In this document: positions 1 to 13,856 of the stretch, piece after piece
How the letters are laid out: each line of letters begins with the position of its first letter
Position numbering within the stretch: position 1 is the stretch's first letter
Source of the DNA: Brienomyrus brachyistius
Taxonomy: Eukaryota > Chordata > Actinopteri > Osteoglossiformes > Mormyridae
Direction: 5' to 3'
Length of the DNA stretch: 64,000 nucleotides
Assembly: GCF_023856365.1 (NCBI RefSeq)
Contig: NW_026042401.1
Coordinates: 248,001-312,000, forward strand
The notes under the pieces: generated by a model
Told to the model about the DNA's origin: nothing
Databases searched by the model: none
What the model saw: the letters and a program-made list of their open reading frames with translations, nothing else
Position numbers and translations under genes: made by a program

Positions 1-2702
1 TCCTGTTAGTCCTATAATTGAAATTCATATTTCTACTGATAGAGACATCCTTGCCCTACCAACTTGCCATTTGGACTATTAAGCTCCGCCTACTTAGATT
101 TTTTGCTAATTTGCATAATTTGCAAAACCTACTTTTGCTTGTAATTCCTACACCGTCTGACGGAATCAGACAAATGAGGTATAAAACCGATCAGGTCTCT
201 GAGCTGATGAATAATAATTCAAATAACCCTGATATTGGTCTATCATACGGCCACTAGCCACGCCCAAAGTCTACGTAAATTTAGCCAGTATTGGTCTGAC
301 TGTTATAACTTGGCCATACCTTAGCCTACCTTCACCAAATTTTAAATCCTATCCCCGTACCCCATTCTGGGGACACTGTTGAAGGCAGGCCGCATTTCGT
401 CAATAGGGGGCGCTACAACTAAAAACTGCCAATATCTCCTGACTTCCTTGACCGATCCAAATGAAATTTGGCATACATGTACTACTCTGAAGCCTGAGGT
501 CAGCTATCTATCAGGGCAGTCATTAATCATAAAACCCTAGCCACCATCAGCCAATCAAAATCAAGCAGCATTCTGACAGGCCTTTGACAGGCTTAACAAC
601 AGCTGATCTGAACAAAAATAGGCTTGTACATTTGTCTCCTAACCCCTAGCAATCACTGCGAAGGCCACACCAATTGTCCACATGGGGGCGCTACAGCGAC
701 AGGATTTGCATTTCTGCTTATTTCTATTGAACTGTTAATGATAAAATTGAGATTTGTTACTTATCTAATGCACTGGCCCATGCCAAATTCAAATCCATGT
801 AGAACTTCATCCTATCTCTTTCCGCTTTTGCGTATTTTATAGGAGTCTAAAAACATGACATTTCGTTAACCTCCTTGGATTTTCAACCAACCTATGTAAA
901 TCTGATATCATTCAAATCAGGAGACAGTCCTGGTATACAATTATTCAAAAAATCCTAAACTTTCTATAAGGTACGGCGACCAGCCACATCCAGACCATAC
1001 AGGTGCCACGCCCACTTCAATCAGACAGCTGTATCTCAGGCCTGCCTCAGCCAATCACTACCAAACTTGAATATGTCATCAAGGACGGTAGTGGGTAAGG
1101 GCCCTCCAAATTTGGTGCCGATTGGTCAAACGGGGGCGCTACAGCAATGCAATATGTGTCTCTAAACCTGCAAAACCAGTGAAAGTAACATTTATCTCAT
1201 TTCTGTTCAAGTCTCATATTACTGGTAAAAATCCTTTGTACTGCAAGTTCTGTGAGTCATGCCAAATCAAGATATATGTATTGCATAATAACAGTCATCT
1301 GCATTCCCTTGTGATATTTAAAAACGGATTAAATGAAATATTCCTATAACTTTAACAATCTACACCCCATGTAAGTGATTCTGGTGTCAAGTCAATCAAG
1401 ACACTGCCGTCAGGGATGATTATTAAAAAATACCTGACCTTTCTGTATAATATGGCCACCAGCCACACCCAACCTGCATCATTTATAAGCCGATTTCAAT
1501 CAAACAGCTAAATCTCAGGCATGCTTCATCCAATCCTCACGAAATTTGATCCACTTATGTAGCACTGGTCTACAGACATACCCTCAAACTTTGATGCCGA
1601 TCGGTCAAACGGGGGTGCTATGGCCACTATCTGTATACTCCTAATATCCACCTTAGGTCAAACAGCTAAATCTCAGGCTTGCTTCATCCAATCCTCACAA
1701 AATTTCACCCACTAATGTAGCACTGGCCCACAGACAGACCCTCCAACTTTGATGTCGATCGGTCAAACGGGGGCGCTATGGCGACTGTTCATATGTGTCT
1801 AAGAGCAAACTTGGCTGAGAAGGCCTAAAAATATTGAATAGAATTTATCCATGGAGCGCAGGCTCCACCTGCTGGCCAAACCATTTCAATTCCTATTTCA
1901 ATCAAACAGCTAAATCTCAGGCAAGCTTCATCCCATCCTCACGAAATTTGATCCACTTATGTAGCACTGGCCCACAGACAGACCCTCCAACTTTGGTGCC
2001 GATCAGTCAAACGGGGGCGCTACAGCCACTGTTCATATATGTCTAAGACCCACCTTAGTTAATTCAGCTGAAATATCCTTATTTTCCATCAAACATTCAA
2101 AGATTAATCACCCACTCCTTCATCTGAGTCCATATTTTCAATTTCCTTTTACTGTCCTGCCATCTGACTTTTACAAATTTATCAGCCTTCAATTATACTT
2201 TAGGCTGTGTAAACTGCAGGAATTGCAATTTTGTAATAAATTATCCAGCAGGTGGAGCCCTTGCTCCATTTATAAAATGCCATTGAATACTTTCAGCCTT
2301 TCTTCTGTCTAAATGAGCAGCCTATTCTGTCCATTAGCTTCTCATGCTATTGTAGTAGTATTTCCTACTTTCAGACTATTTAAATGCATTGGCCAGCAAA
2401 TACAGTCTCTATTTCATGTCCCATTATTATTGAACTTTTCATTTTATGCTATGTACTCCATGTCTACGCACTTATTCTGTCCATTAGCTTTGGAACCATT
2501 TATCACTGCTTGCAGTTATATTTATTATTATTATTTTTCTGCCCTAAAACTGAATGTACAGCCTAAACCGTAAGTGCTAGAATTATGAAACTTGGTAGGA
2601 TGATGTCAATTCCTCCCCGCTACTCAGGTAATCCGACCCAACCATGTCGGCCAGATAGGGGCGCCGTGGCGCCCCCTAACGCGTTTTGATTGATATCTCC
2701 TG
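1..2702 (+). repeat. Macrosatellite unit L1 (type A)
   Basis: Reference unit. It carries the type-A segment beginning GACCCACCTTAGTTAATTC at about 2049 and a single copy of the CTCATGCTATTGTAGTAG block (about 2341). It has no AAGGTTCC hairpin module and a short ATT tract at about 2520. Hairpins visible: GTCTGA-CGGAA-TCAGAC (155-171), CCCCA-TTC-TGGGG (360-372), TGGAGC-GCAG-GCTCCA (1852-1867) and GGGGCGCC-GT-GGCGCCCC (about 2658-2675). Confidence 0.95.
1851..2269. repeat. Inverted-repeat pair inside type-A units
   Basis: Left arm 1851-1875 (ATGGAGC...CCACCTGCTGG) and right arm 2245-2269 are inverted copies with 22 of 25 positions matching; the three differences lie in the loop of the small hairpin TGGAGC-NNNN-GCTCCA that each arm forms. 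The arms enclose about 370 bp, a size and layout like a miniature inverted-repeat element, but no clean target-site duplication was found. Type-B units keep only the left arm. Confidence 0.6.
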
Positions 2703-5554
2703 TCCTGTTAGTCCTATAATTGAAATTCATATTTCTACTGATAGAGACATCCTTGCCCTACCAACTTGCCATTTGGACTATTAAGCTCCGCCTACTTAGA
2801 TTTTTTGCTAATTTGCATAATTTGCAAAACCTACTTTTGCTTGTAATTCCTACACCGTCTGACGGAATCAGACAAATGAGGTATAAAACCGATCAGGTCT
2901 CTGAGCTGATGAATAATAATTCAAATAACCCTGATATTGGTCTATCATACGGCCACTAGCCACGCCCAAAGTCTACGTAAATTTAGCCAGTATTGGTCTG
3001 ACTGTTATAACTTGGCCATACCTTAGCCTACCTTCACCAAATTTTAAATCCTATCCCCGTACCCCATTCTGGGGACACTCTTGAAGGCAGGCCGCATTTC
3101 GTCAATAGGGGGCGCTACAACTAAAAACTGCCAATATCTCCTGACTTCCTTGACCGATCCAAATGAAATTTGGCATACATGTACTACTCTGAAGCCTGAG
3201 GTCAGCTATCTATCAGGGCAGTCATTAATCATAAAACCCTAGCCACCATCAGCCAATCAAAATCAAGCAGCATTCTGACAGGCCTTTGACAGGCTTAACA
3301 ACAGCTGATCTGAACAAAAATAGGCTTGTACATTTGTCTCCTAACCCCTAGCAATCACTGCGAAGGCCACACCAATTGTCCACATGGGGGCGCTACAGCG
3401 ACAGGATTTGCATTTCTGCTTATTTCTATTGAACTGTTAATGATAAAATTGAGATTTGTTACTTATCTAATGCACTGGCCCATGCCAAATTCAAATCCAT
3501 GTAGAACTTCATCCTATCTCTTTCCGCTTTTGCGTATTTTATAGGAGTCTAAAAACATGACATTTCGTTAACCTCCTTGGATTTTCAACCAACCTATGTA
3601 AATCTGATATCATTCAAATCAGGAGACAGTCCTGGTATACAATTATTCAAAAAATCCTAAACTTTCTATAAGGTACGGCGACCAGCCACATCCAGACCAT
3701 ACAGGTGCCACGCCCACTTCAATCAGACAGCTGTATCTCAGGCCTGCCTCAGCCAATCACTACCAAACTTGAATATGTCATCAAGGACGGTAGTGGGTAA
3801 GGGCCCTCCAAATTTGGTGCCGATTGGTCAAACGGGGGCGCTACAGCAATGCAATATGTGTCTCTAAACCTGCAAAACCAGTGAAAGTAACATTTATCTC
3901 ATTTCTGTTCAAGTCTCATATTACTGGTAAAAATCCTTTGTACTGCAAGTTCTGTGAGTCATGCCAAATCAAGATATATGTATTGCATAATAACAGTCAT
4001 CTGCATTCCCTTGTGATATTTAAAAACGGATTAAATGAAATATTCCTATAACTTTAACAATCTACACCCCATGTAAGTGATTCTGGTGTCAAGTCAATCA
4101 AGACACTGCCGTCAGGGATGATTATTAAAAAATACCTGACCTTTCTGTATAATATGGCCACCAGCCACACCCAACCTGCATCATTTATAAGCCGATTTCA
4201 ATCAAACAGCTAAATCTCAGGCATGCTTCATCCAATCCTCACGAAATTTGATCCACTTATGTAGCACTGGTCTACAGACATACCCTCAAACTTTGATGCC
4301 GATCGGTCAAACGGGGGTGCTATGGCCACTATCTGTATACTCCTAATATCCACCTTAGGTCAAACAGCTAAATCTCAGGCTTGCTTCATCCAATCCTCAC
4401 AAAATTTCACCCACTAATGTAGCACTGGCCCACAGACAGACCCTCCAACTTTGATGTCGATCGGTCAAACGGGGGCGCTATGGCGACTGTTCATATGTGT
4501 CTAAGAGCAAACTTGGCTGAGAAGGCCTAAAAATATTGAATAGAATTTATCCATGGAGCGCAGGCTCCACCTGCTGGCCAAACCATTTCAATTCCTATTT
4601 CAATCAAACAGCTAAATCTCAGGCAAGCTTCATCCCATCCTCACGAAATTTGATCCACTTATGTAGCACTGGCCCACAGACAGACCCTCCAACTTTGGTG
4701 CCGATCAGTCAAACGGGGGCGCTACAGCCACTGTTCATATATGTCTAAGACCCACCTTAGTTAATTCAGCTGAAATATCCTTATTTTCCATCAAACATTC
4801 AAAGATTAATCACCCACTCCTTCATCTGAGTCCATATTTTCAATTTCCTTTTACTGTCCTGCCATCTGACTTTTACAAATTTATCAGCCTTCAATTATAC
4901 TTTAGGCTGTGTAAACTGCAGGAATTGCAATTTTGTAATAAATTATCCAGCAGGTGGAGCCCTTGCTCCATTTATAAAATGCCATTGAATACTTTCAGCC
5001 TTTCTTCTGTCTAAATGAGCAGCCTATTCTGTCCATTAGCTTCTCATGCTATTGTAGTAGTATTTCCTACTTTCAGACTATTTAAATGCATTGGCCAGCA
5101 AATACAGTCTCTATTTCATGTCCCATTATTATTGAACTTTTCATTTTATGCTATGTACTCCATGTCTACGCACTTATTCTGTCCATTAGCTTCTCATGCT
5201 ATTGTAGTAGTATTTCCTTCTTTCTGACTATTTAAATGCATTGCCCAGCAGTTACGGTCTCTATTTTATGTCCTATTATTATTGAACTTTTCATTTTATT
5301 CCATGTACTCCATGTCTACGCACTTATTCTGTCCATTAGCTTTGGAACCATTTATCACTGCTTGCAGTTATATTTATTATTATTATTTTTCTGCCCTAAA
5401 ACTGAATGTACAGCCTAAACCGTAAGTGCTAGAATTATGAAACTTGGTAGGATGATGTCAATTCCTCCCCGCTACTCAGATAATCCGACCCAACCATGTC
5501 GGCCAGATGGGGGCGCCGTGGCGCCCCCTAACGCGTTTTGATTGATATCTCCTG
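2703..5554 (+). repeat. Macrosatellite unit L2 (type A, duplicated CTCATGCTA block)
   Basis: Very close to L1, but about 150 bp longer because the block beginning CTCATGCTATTGTAGTAG occurs twice (about 5043 and 5193). It ends with a perfect 9-bp stem, GGGGGCGCC-GT-GGCGCCCCC, at 5509-5528. Its closest counterpart is unit R1 (45474-48323), which has the same duplicated block. Confidence 0.95.
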
Positions 5555-8262
5555 TCCTGTTAGTCCTATAATTGAAATTCATATTTCTACTGATAGAGAC
5601 ATCCTTGCCCTACCAACTTGCCATTTGGACTATTAAGCTCCGCCTACTTAGATTTTTTGCTAATTTTCATAATTTGCAAAACCTACTTTTGCTTGTAATT
5701 CCTACACCGTCTGACGGAATCAGACAAATGAGGTATCAAACTGATCAGGTCTCTGAGCTGATGAATACTAATTCAAATAATCCTGATATTGGTCTATCAT
5801 ACGGCCACTAGCCACGCCCAAAGTCTACGTAAATTTAGCCAGTATTGGTCTGACTGTTATAACTTGGCCATACCTTAGCCTACCTTCACCAAATTTGAAA
5901 TCCTATCTCTGTACCAAATTCTGGGGACACTGTTGAAGGCGGGCCGCATTTCGTCAATAGGGGGCGCTACAACTAAAAACTGCCAATATCTCCTGACTTC
6001 CTTGACCGATCCAAATGAAATTTGGCATACATGTACTACTCTGAAGCCTGAGGTCAGGAATCTATCAGGGCAGTCATTAGTCATAAAACCCTAGCCACCA
6101 TCAGCCAATCAAAATCAAGCAGCATTCTGACAGGCCTTTGACAGGCTTAACAACAGCTGATCTGAACAAAAATAGGCTTGTACATTTGTCTCCTAACCCC
6201 TAGCAACCCCTGCGAAGGCCACCCCAATTGTCCACATGGGGGCGCTACAGCGACAGGATTTGCATTTCTGCTTATTTCTATTGAACTGTTAATGATAAAA
6301 TTGAGATTTGTTACTTATCTAATGCACTGGCCCATGCCAAATTCAAATCCATGTAGAACTTCATCCTATCTCTTTCCGCTTTTGCGTATTTTATAGGAGT
6401 CTAAAAACATGACATTTCGTTAACCTCCTTGGATTTTCAACCAACCTATGTATATCTAGTATTATTCAAATCAGGAGACAGTCCTGGTATACAATTATTC
6501 AAAAAATCCTAAACTTTCTATAAGGTACGGCGTCCAGCCACATCCAGACCATACAGGTGCCACGCCCACTTCAATCAGACAGCTGTATCTCAGGCCTGCC
6601 TCAGCCAATCACTACCAAACTTGAATATGTCATCAAGGACGGTAGTGGGTAAGGGCCCTCCAAATTTGGTGCCGATTGGTCAAACGGGGGCGCTACAGCA
6701 ATGCAATATGTGTCTCTAAACCTGCAAAACCAGTGAAAGTGACATTTATCTCATTTCTGTTCAAGTCTCATATTACTGGTAAAAATCCTTTGTACTGCAA
6801 GTTCTGTGAGTCATGCCAAATCAAGATATATGTATTGCATAATAACAGTCATCTGCATTCCCTTGTGATATTTAAAAACGGATTAAATGAAATATTCCTA
6901 TAACTTTAACAATCTACACCCCATGTAAGTGATTCTGGTGTCAAGTCAATCAAGACACTGCCGTCAGGGATGATTATTAAAAAATACCTGACCTTTCTGT
7001 ATAATATGGCCACCAGCCACACCCAACCTGCATCATTTATAAGCCGATTTCAATCAAACAGCTAAATCTCAGGCATGCTTCATCCAATCCTCACGAAATT
7101 TGATCCACTTATGTAGCACTGGTCTACAGACATACCCTCAAACTTTGATGCCGATCGGTCAAACGGGGGTGCTATGGCCACTATCTGTATACTCCTAAGA
7201 TCCACCTTAGGTCAAACAGCTAAATCTCAGGCTTGCTTCATCCAATCCTCACAAAATTTCACCCACTAATGTAGCACTGGCCCACAGACAGACCCTCCAA
7301 CTTTGATGTCGATCGGTCAAACGGGGGCGCTATGGCGACTGTTCATATGTGTCTAAGAGCAAACTTGGCTGAGAAGGCCTAAAAATATTGAATAGAATTT
7401 ATCCATGGAGCGCAGGCTCCACCTGCTGGCCAAACCATTTCAATTCCTATTTCAATCAAACAGCTAAATCTCAGGCATGCTTCATCCGATTCTCACCAAA
7501 TTTTACCCACTAATGTAGCACGGCCTCCCAGAGAGACCAACCAACTTTGGTGCTGATCAGTCAAACGGGGGCGCTACAGCCACTGTTCATATATGTCTAA
7601 GACCCACCTTAGTTAATTCAGCTGAAATATCCTTATTTTCCATCAAACATTCAAAGATTAATCACCCACTCCTTCATCTGAGTCCATATTTTCAATTTCC
7701 TTTTATTGTCCTGCCTTCTGACTTTTACAAATTTATCAGCCTTCAATTATACTTTAGGCTGTGTAAACTGCAGCAATTGCAATTTTGTAATAAATTATCT
7801 AGCAGGTGGAGCCCTTGCTCCATTTACAAAATGCCATTGAATACTTTCAGCCTTTCTTCTGTCTAAATGATCAGCCTATTCTGTCCATTAGCTTCTCATG
7901 CTATTGTAGTAGTATTTCCTACTTTCTGACTATTTAAATGCATTGGCCAGCAATTACAGTCTCTATTTCATGTCCCATTATTATTGAACTTTTCATTTTA
8001 TGCTGTGTACTCCATGTCTACCCACCTATTCTTTCCATTAGCTTTGGAACCATTTATCACTGCTTGCAGTTATATTTATTATTATTATTATTATTTTTCT
8101 GCCCTAAAACTGAATGTACAGCCTAAACCGTAAGTGCTAGAATTATGAAACTTGGTAGGATGATGTCAATTCCTCCCCGCTACTCAGATAATCTGACCCA
8201 ACCATGTCGGCCAGATGGGGGCGCCGTGGCGCCCTCTAACGCGTTTTGATTGATATCTCCTG
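5555..8262 (+). repeat. Macrosatellite unit L3 (type A, private variants shared with R2)
   Basis: Carries private differences from its neighbours, including CCCCTGCGAAGGCCACCCC (about 6206-6224), TGTATATCTAGTATTATTC (about 6449-6467) and an altered GTACCAAATTCTGG (about 5916). The same combination recurs in unit R2 of the right array (about 48975, 49218 and 48680). Confidence 0.95.
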
Positions 8263-11059
8263 TCCTGTTAGTCCTATAATTGAAATTCATATTTCTACTG
8301 ATAGAGACATCCTTGCCCTACCAACTTGCCATTTGGACTATGAAGCTCCGCCTACTTAGATTTTTTGCTAATTTGCATAATTTGCAAAACCTACTTTTGC
8401 TTGTAATTCCTACACCGTCTGACGGAATCAGACAAATGAGGTATCAAACCGATCAGGTCTCTGAGCTGATGAATAATAATTCAAATAACCCTGATATTGG
8501 TCTATCATACGGCCACTAGCCACGCCCAAAGTCTACGTAAATTTAGCCAGTATTGGTCTGACTGTTATAACTTGGCCATACCTTAGCCTACCTTCACCAA
8601 ATTTGAAATCCTATCTCCGTACCCCATTCTGGGGACACTGTTGAAGGCGGGCCGCATTTCGTCAATAGGGGGCGCTACAACTAAAAACTGCCAATATCTC
8701 CTGACTTCCTTGACCGATCCAAATGAAATTTGGCATACATGTACTACTCTGAAGCCTGAGGTCAGGAATCTATCAGGGCAGTCATTAGTCATAAAACCCT
8801 AGCCACCATCAGCCAATCAAAATCAAGCAGCATTCTGACAGGCCTTTGACAGGCTTAACAACAGCTGATCTGAACAAAAATAGGCTTGTACATTTGTCTC
8901 CTATCCCCTAGCAATCCCTGCGAAGGCCACACCAATTGTCCACATGGGGGCGCTACAGCGACAGGATTTGCATTTCTGCTTATTTCTATTGAACTGTTAA
9001 TGATAAAATTGAGATTTGTTACTTATCTAATGCACTGGCCCATGCCAAATTCAAAGCCATGTAGAACTTCATCCTATCTCTTTCCGCTTTTGCGTATTTT
9101 ATAGGAGTCTGAAAACATGACATTTCGTTAACCTCCTTGGATTTTCAACCAACCTATGTAAATCTGGTATCATTCAAATCAGGAGACAGTCCTGGTATAC
9201 AATTATTCAAAAAATCCTAAACTTTCTATAAGGTACGGCGACCAGCCACATCCAGACCATACAGGTGCCACGCCCACTTCAATCAGACAGCTGTATCTCA
9301 GGCCTGCCTCAGCCAATCACTACTAAACTTGAATATGTCATCAAGGACGGTAGTGGGTAAGGGCCCTCCAAATTTGGTGCCGATTGGTCAAACGGGGGCG
9401 CTACAGCAATGCAATATGTGTCTCTAAACCTGCAAAACCAGTGAAAGTGACATTTATCTCATTTCTGTTCAAGTCTCATATTACTGGTAAAAATCCTTTG
9501 TACTGCAAGTTCTGTGAGTCATGCCAAATCAAGATATATGTATTGCATAATAACAGTCATCTGCATTCCCTTGTGATATTTAAAAACGGATTAAATGAAA
9601 TATTCCTATAACTTTAACAATCTACACCCCATGTAAGTGATTCTGGTGTCAAGTCAATCAAGACACTGCCGTCAGGGATGATTATTAAAAAATACCTGAC
9701 CTTTCTGTATAATATGGCCACCAGCCACACCCAACCTGCATCATTTATAAGCCGATTTCAATCAAACAGCTAAATCTCAGGCATGCTTCATCCAATCCTC
9801 ACGAAATTTGATCCACTTATGTAGCACTGGTCTACAGACATACCCTCAAACTTTGATGCCGATCGGTCAAACGGGGGTGCTATGGCCACTATCTGTATAC
9901 TCCTAAGATCCACCTTAGGTCAAACAGCTAAATCTCAGGCTTGCTTCATCCAATCCTCACAAAATTTCACCCACTAATGTAGCACTGGCCCACAGACAGA
10001 CCCTCCAACTTTGATGTCGATCAGTCAAACGGGGGCGCTATGGCGACTGTTCATATGTGTCTAAGAGCAAACTTGGCTGAGAAGGCCTAAAAATATTGAA
10101 TAGAATTTATCCATGGAGCGCAGGCTCCACCTGCTGGCCAAACCATTTCAATTCCTATTTCAATCAAACAGCTAAATCTCAGGCATGCTTCATCCGATTC
10201 TCACCAAATTTTACCCACTAATGTAGCACGGCCTCCCAGAGAGACCCACCAACTTTGGTGCCGATCAGTCAAACAGGGGCGCTACAGCCACTGTTCATAT
10301 GCCATCATCCCAAACCATATATTCAGTCAAGCTCAGGCACTTCACCAGACAGATCTACATTGGTGATATTTCTCCTAAGCAGGTGCAATTACATTTTCCT
10401 CCTGTTTCTCATCCACCCTTTTTCTTATCCTAACTAAACGTTTCTACTGTAACATCAACATGTCAGATCTCATGCTATAGTAGTACTGTTTCCTACTTTC
10501 TGACTATTTAAATGCATTGGCCAGCAATTACAGTCTCTATTTCATGTCCTATTATTATTGAACTTTTCATTTTATGCCATTGAACTTTTCATTTTATGCT
10601 GTGTACTCCATGTCTACCCACTTATTCTGTCCATTAGTTTCTCATGCTATCGTAGTAGTATTTCCTACTTTCTGACTATTTAAATGCATTGCCCAGCAGT
10701 TACGGTCTCTATTTTATGTCCTATTATTATTGAACTTTTTATTTTATTCCATGTACTCCATTTCTACCCACTTATTCTTTCCATTAGCTTTGGAACCGCT
10801 TATCACTGCTTGCAGTTATATTTAAGGTTCCAAAGCACGAAGTGCTATGGAACCTTATTGTTTTTCTTAGGATTATTATTATTATTATTATTTTTCTGCC
10901 CTAAAACTGAATGTACAGCCTAAACCGTAAGTGCTAGAATTATGAAACTTGGTAGGATGATGTCAATTCCTCCCCGCTACTCAGATAATCCGACCCAACC
11001 ATGTCGGCCAGATGGGGGCGCCGTGGCGCCCTCTAACGCGTTTTGATTGATATCTCCTG
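8263..11059 (+). repeat. Macrosatellite unit L4 (type B, with hairpin module)
   Basis: Type-B unit. After about 10,299 the type-A segment is replaced by one beginning GCCATCATCCCAAACCATAT. It contains one AAGGTTCC...GGAACCTT hairpin (10824-10856) just before the ATT tract. Confidence 0.94.
10824..10881 (+). repeat. Hairpin module, single copy (in L4)
   Basis: A 33-nt near-perfect palindrome: outer arms AAGGTTCCA/TGGAACCTT, inner arms AGCAC/GTGCT, GAA loop. It is followed by a tail beginning ATTGTTTTTCTTAGGATT and an ATT run. Other single copies are at 13621 (L5) and 19160 (L7). L6 and L8 lack it at the same site, so the module behaves as presence/absence inside an ATT tract. Confidence 0.9.
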
Positions 11060-13856
11060 TCCTGTTAGTCCTATAATTGAAATTCATATTTCTACTGATA
11101 GAGACATCCTTGCCCTACCAACTTGCCATTTGGACTATGAAGCTCCGCCTACTTAGATTTTTTGCTAATTTGCATAATTTGCAAAACCTACTTTTGCTTG
11201 TAATTCCTACACCGTCTGACGGAATCAGACAAATGAGGTATAAAACTGATCAGGTCTCTGAGCTGATGAATAATAATTCAAAAAACCCTGATATTGGTCT
11301 ATCATACGGCCACTAGCCACGCCCAAAGTCTACGTAAATTTAGCCAGTATTGGTCTGACTGTTATAACTTGGCCATACCTTAGCCTACCTTCACCAAATT
11401 TGAAATCCTATCTCCGTACCCCATTCTGGGGACACTGTTGAAGGCGGGCCGCATTTCGTCAATAGGGGGCGCTACAACTAAAAACTGCCAATATCTCCTG
11501 ACTTCCTTGACCGATCCAAATGAAATTTGGCATACATGTACTACTCTGAAGCCTGAGGTCAGGAATCTATCAGGGCAGTCATTAGTCATAAAACCCTAGC
11601 CACCATCAGCCAATCAAAATCAAGCAGCATTCTGACAGGCCTTTGACAGGCTTAACAACAGCTGATCTGAACAAAAATAGGCTTGTACATTTGTCTCCTA
11701 ACCCCTAGCAATTCCTGCGAAGGCCACACCAATTGTCCACATGGGGGCGCTACAGCGACAGGATTTGCATTTCTGCTTATTTCTATTGAACTGTTAATGA
11801 TAAAATTGAGATTTGTTACTTATCTAATGCACTGGCCCATGCCAAATTCAACGCCATGTAGAACTTCATCCTATCTCTTTCCGCTTTTGCGTATTTTATA
11901 GGAGTCTGAAAACATGACATTTCGTTAACCTCCTTGGATTTTCAACCAACCTATGTAAATCTGGTATCATTCAAATCAGGAGACAGTCCTGGTATACAAT
12001 TATTCAAAAAATCCTAAACTTTCTATAAGGTACGGCGACCAGCCACATCCAGACCATACAGGTGCCACGCCCACTTCAATCAGACAGCTGTATCTCAGGC
12101 CTGCCTCAGCCAATCACTACCAAACTTGAATATGTCATCAAGGACGGTAGTGGGTAAGGGCCCTCCAAATTTGGTGCCGATTGGTCAAACGGGGGCGCTA
12201 CAGCAATGCAATATGTGTCTCTAAACCTGCAAAACCAGTGAAAGTGACATTTATCTCATTTCTGTTCAAGTCTCATATTACTGGTAAAAATCCTTTGTAC
12301 TGCAAGTTCTGTGAGTCATGCCAAATCAAGATATATGTATTGCATAATAACAGTCATCTGCATTCCCTTGTGATATTTAAAAACGGATTAAATGAAATAT
12401 TCCTATAACTTTAACAATCTACACCCCATGTAAGTGATTCTGGTGTCAAGTCAATCAAGACACTGCCGTCAGGGATGATTATTAAAAAATACCTGACCTT
12501 TCTGTATAATATGGCCACCAGCCACACCCAACCTGCATCATTTATAAGCCGATTTCAATCAAACAGCTAAATCTCAGGCATGCTTCATCCAATCCTCACG
12601 AAATTTGATCCACTTATGTAGCACTGGTCTACAGACATACCCTCAAACTTTGATGCCGATCGGTCAAACGGGGGTGCTATGGCCACTATCTGTATACTCC
12701 TAAGATCCACCTTAGGTCAAACAGCTAAATCTCAGGCTTGCTTCATCCAATCCTCACAAAATTTCACCCACTAATGTAGCACTGGCCCACAGACAGACCC
12801 TCCAACTTTGATGTCGATCAGTCAAACGGGGGCGCTATGGCGACTGTTCATATGTGTCTAAGAGCAAACTTGGCTGAGAAGGCCTAAAAATATTGAATAG
12901 AATTTATCCATGGAGCGCAGGCTCCACCTGCTGGCCAAACCATTTCAATTCCTATTTCAATCAAACAGCTAAATCTCAGGCATGCTTCATCCGATTCTCA
13001 CCAAATTTTACCCACTAATGTAGCACGGCCTCCCAGAGAGACCCACCAACTTTGGTGCCGATCAGTCAAACAGGGGCGCTACAGCCACTGTTCATATGCC
13101 ATCATCCCAAACCATATATTCAGTCAAGCTCAGGCACTTCACCAGACAGATCTACATTGGTGATATTTCTCCTAAGCAGGTGCAATTACATTTTCCTCCT
13201 GTTTCTCATCCACCCTTTTTCTTATCCTAACTAAACGTTTCTACTGTAACATCAACATGTCAGATCTCATGCTATAGTAGTACTGTTTCCTACTTTCTGA
13301 CTATTTAAATGCATTGGCCAGCAATTACAGTCTCTATTTCATGTCCTATTATTATTGAACTTTTCATTTTATGCCATTGAACTTTTCATTTTATGCTGTG
13401 TACTCCATGTCTACCCACTTATTCTGTCCATTAGTTTCTCATGCTATCGTAGTAGTATTTCCTACTTTCTGACTATTTAAATGCATTGCCCAGCAGTTAC
13501 GGTCTCTATTTTATGTCCTATTATTATTGAACTTTTTATTTTATTCCATGTACTCCATTTCTACCCACTTATTCTTTCCATTAGCTTTGGAACCGCTTAT
13601 CACTGCTTGCAGTTATATTTAAGGTTCCAAAGCACGAAGTGCTATGGAACCTTATTGTTTTTCTTAGGATTATTATTATTATTATTATTTTTCTGCCCTA
13701 AAACTGAATGTACAGCCTAAACCGTAAGTGCTAGAATTATGAAACTTGGTAGGATGATGTCAATTCCTCCCCGCTACTCAGATAATCCGACCCAACCATG
13801 TCGGCCAGATGGGGGCGCCGTGGCGCCCTCTAACGCGTTTTGATTGATATCTCCTG
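11060..13856 (+). repeat. Macrosatellite unit L5 (type B, with hairpin module)
   Basis: Same length (2797 bp) and structure as L4, with the hairpin at 13621-13653. It shares variants such as TTCAACGCCATG with L6-L8, marking a recently expanded sub-family. Confidence 0.94.
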
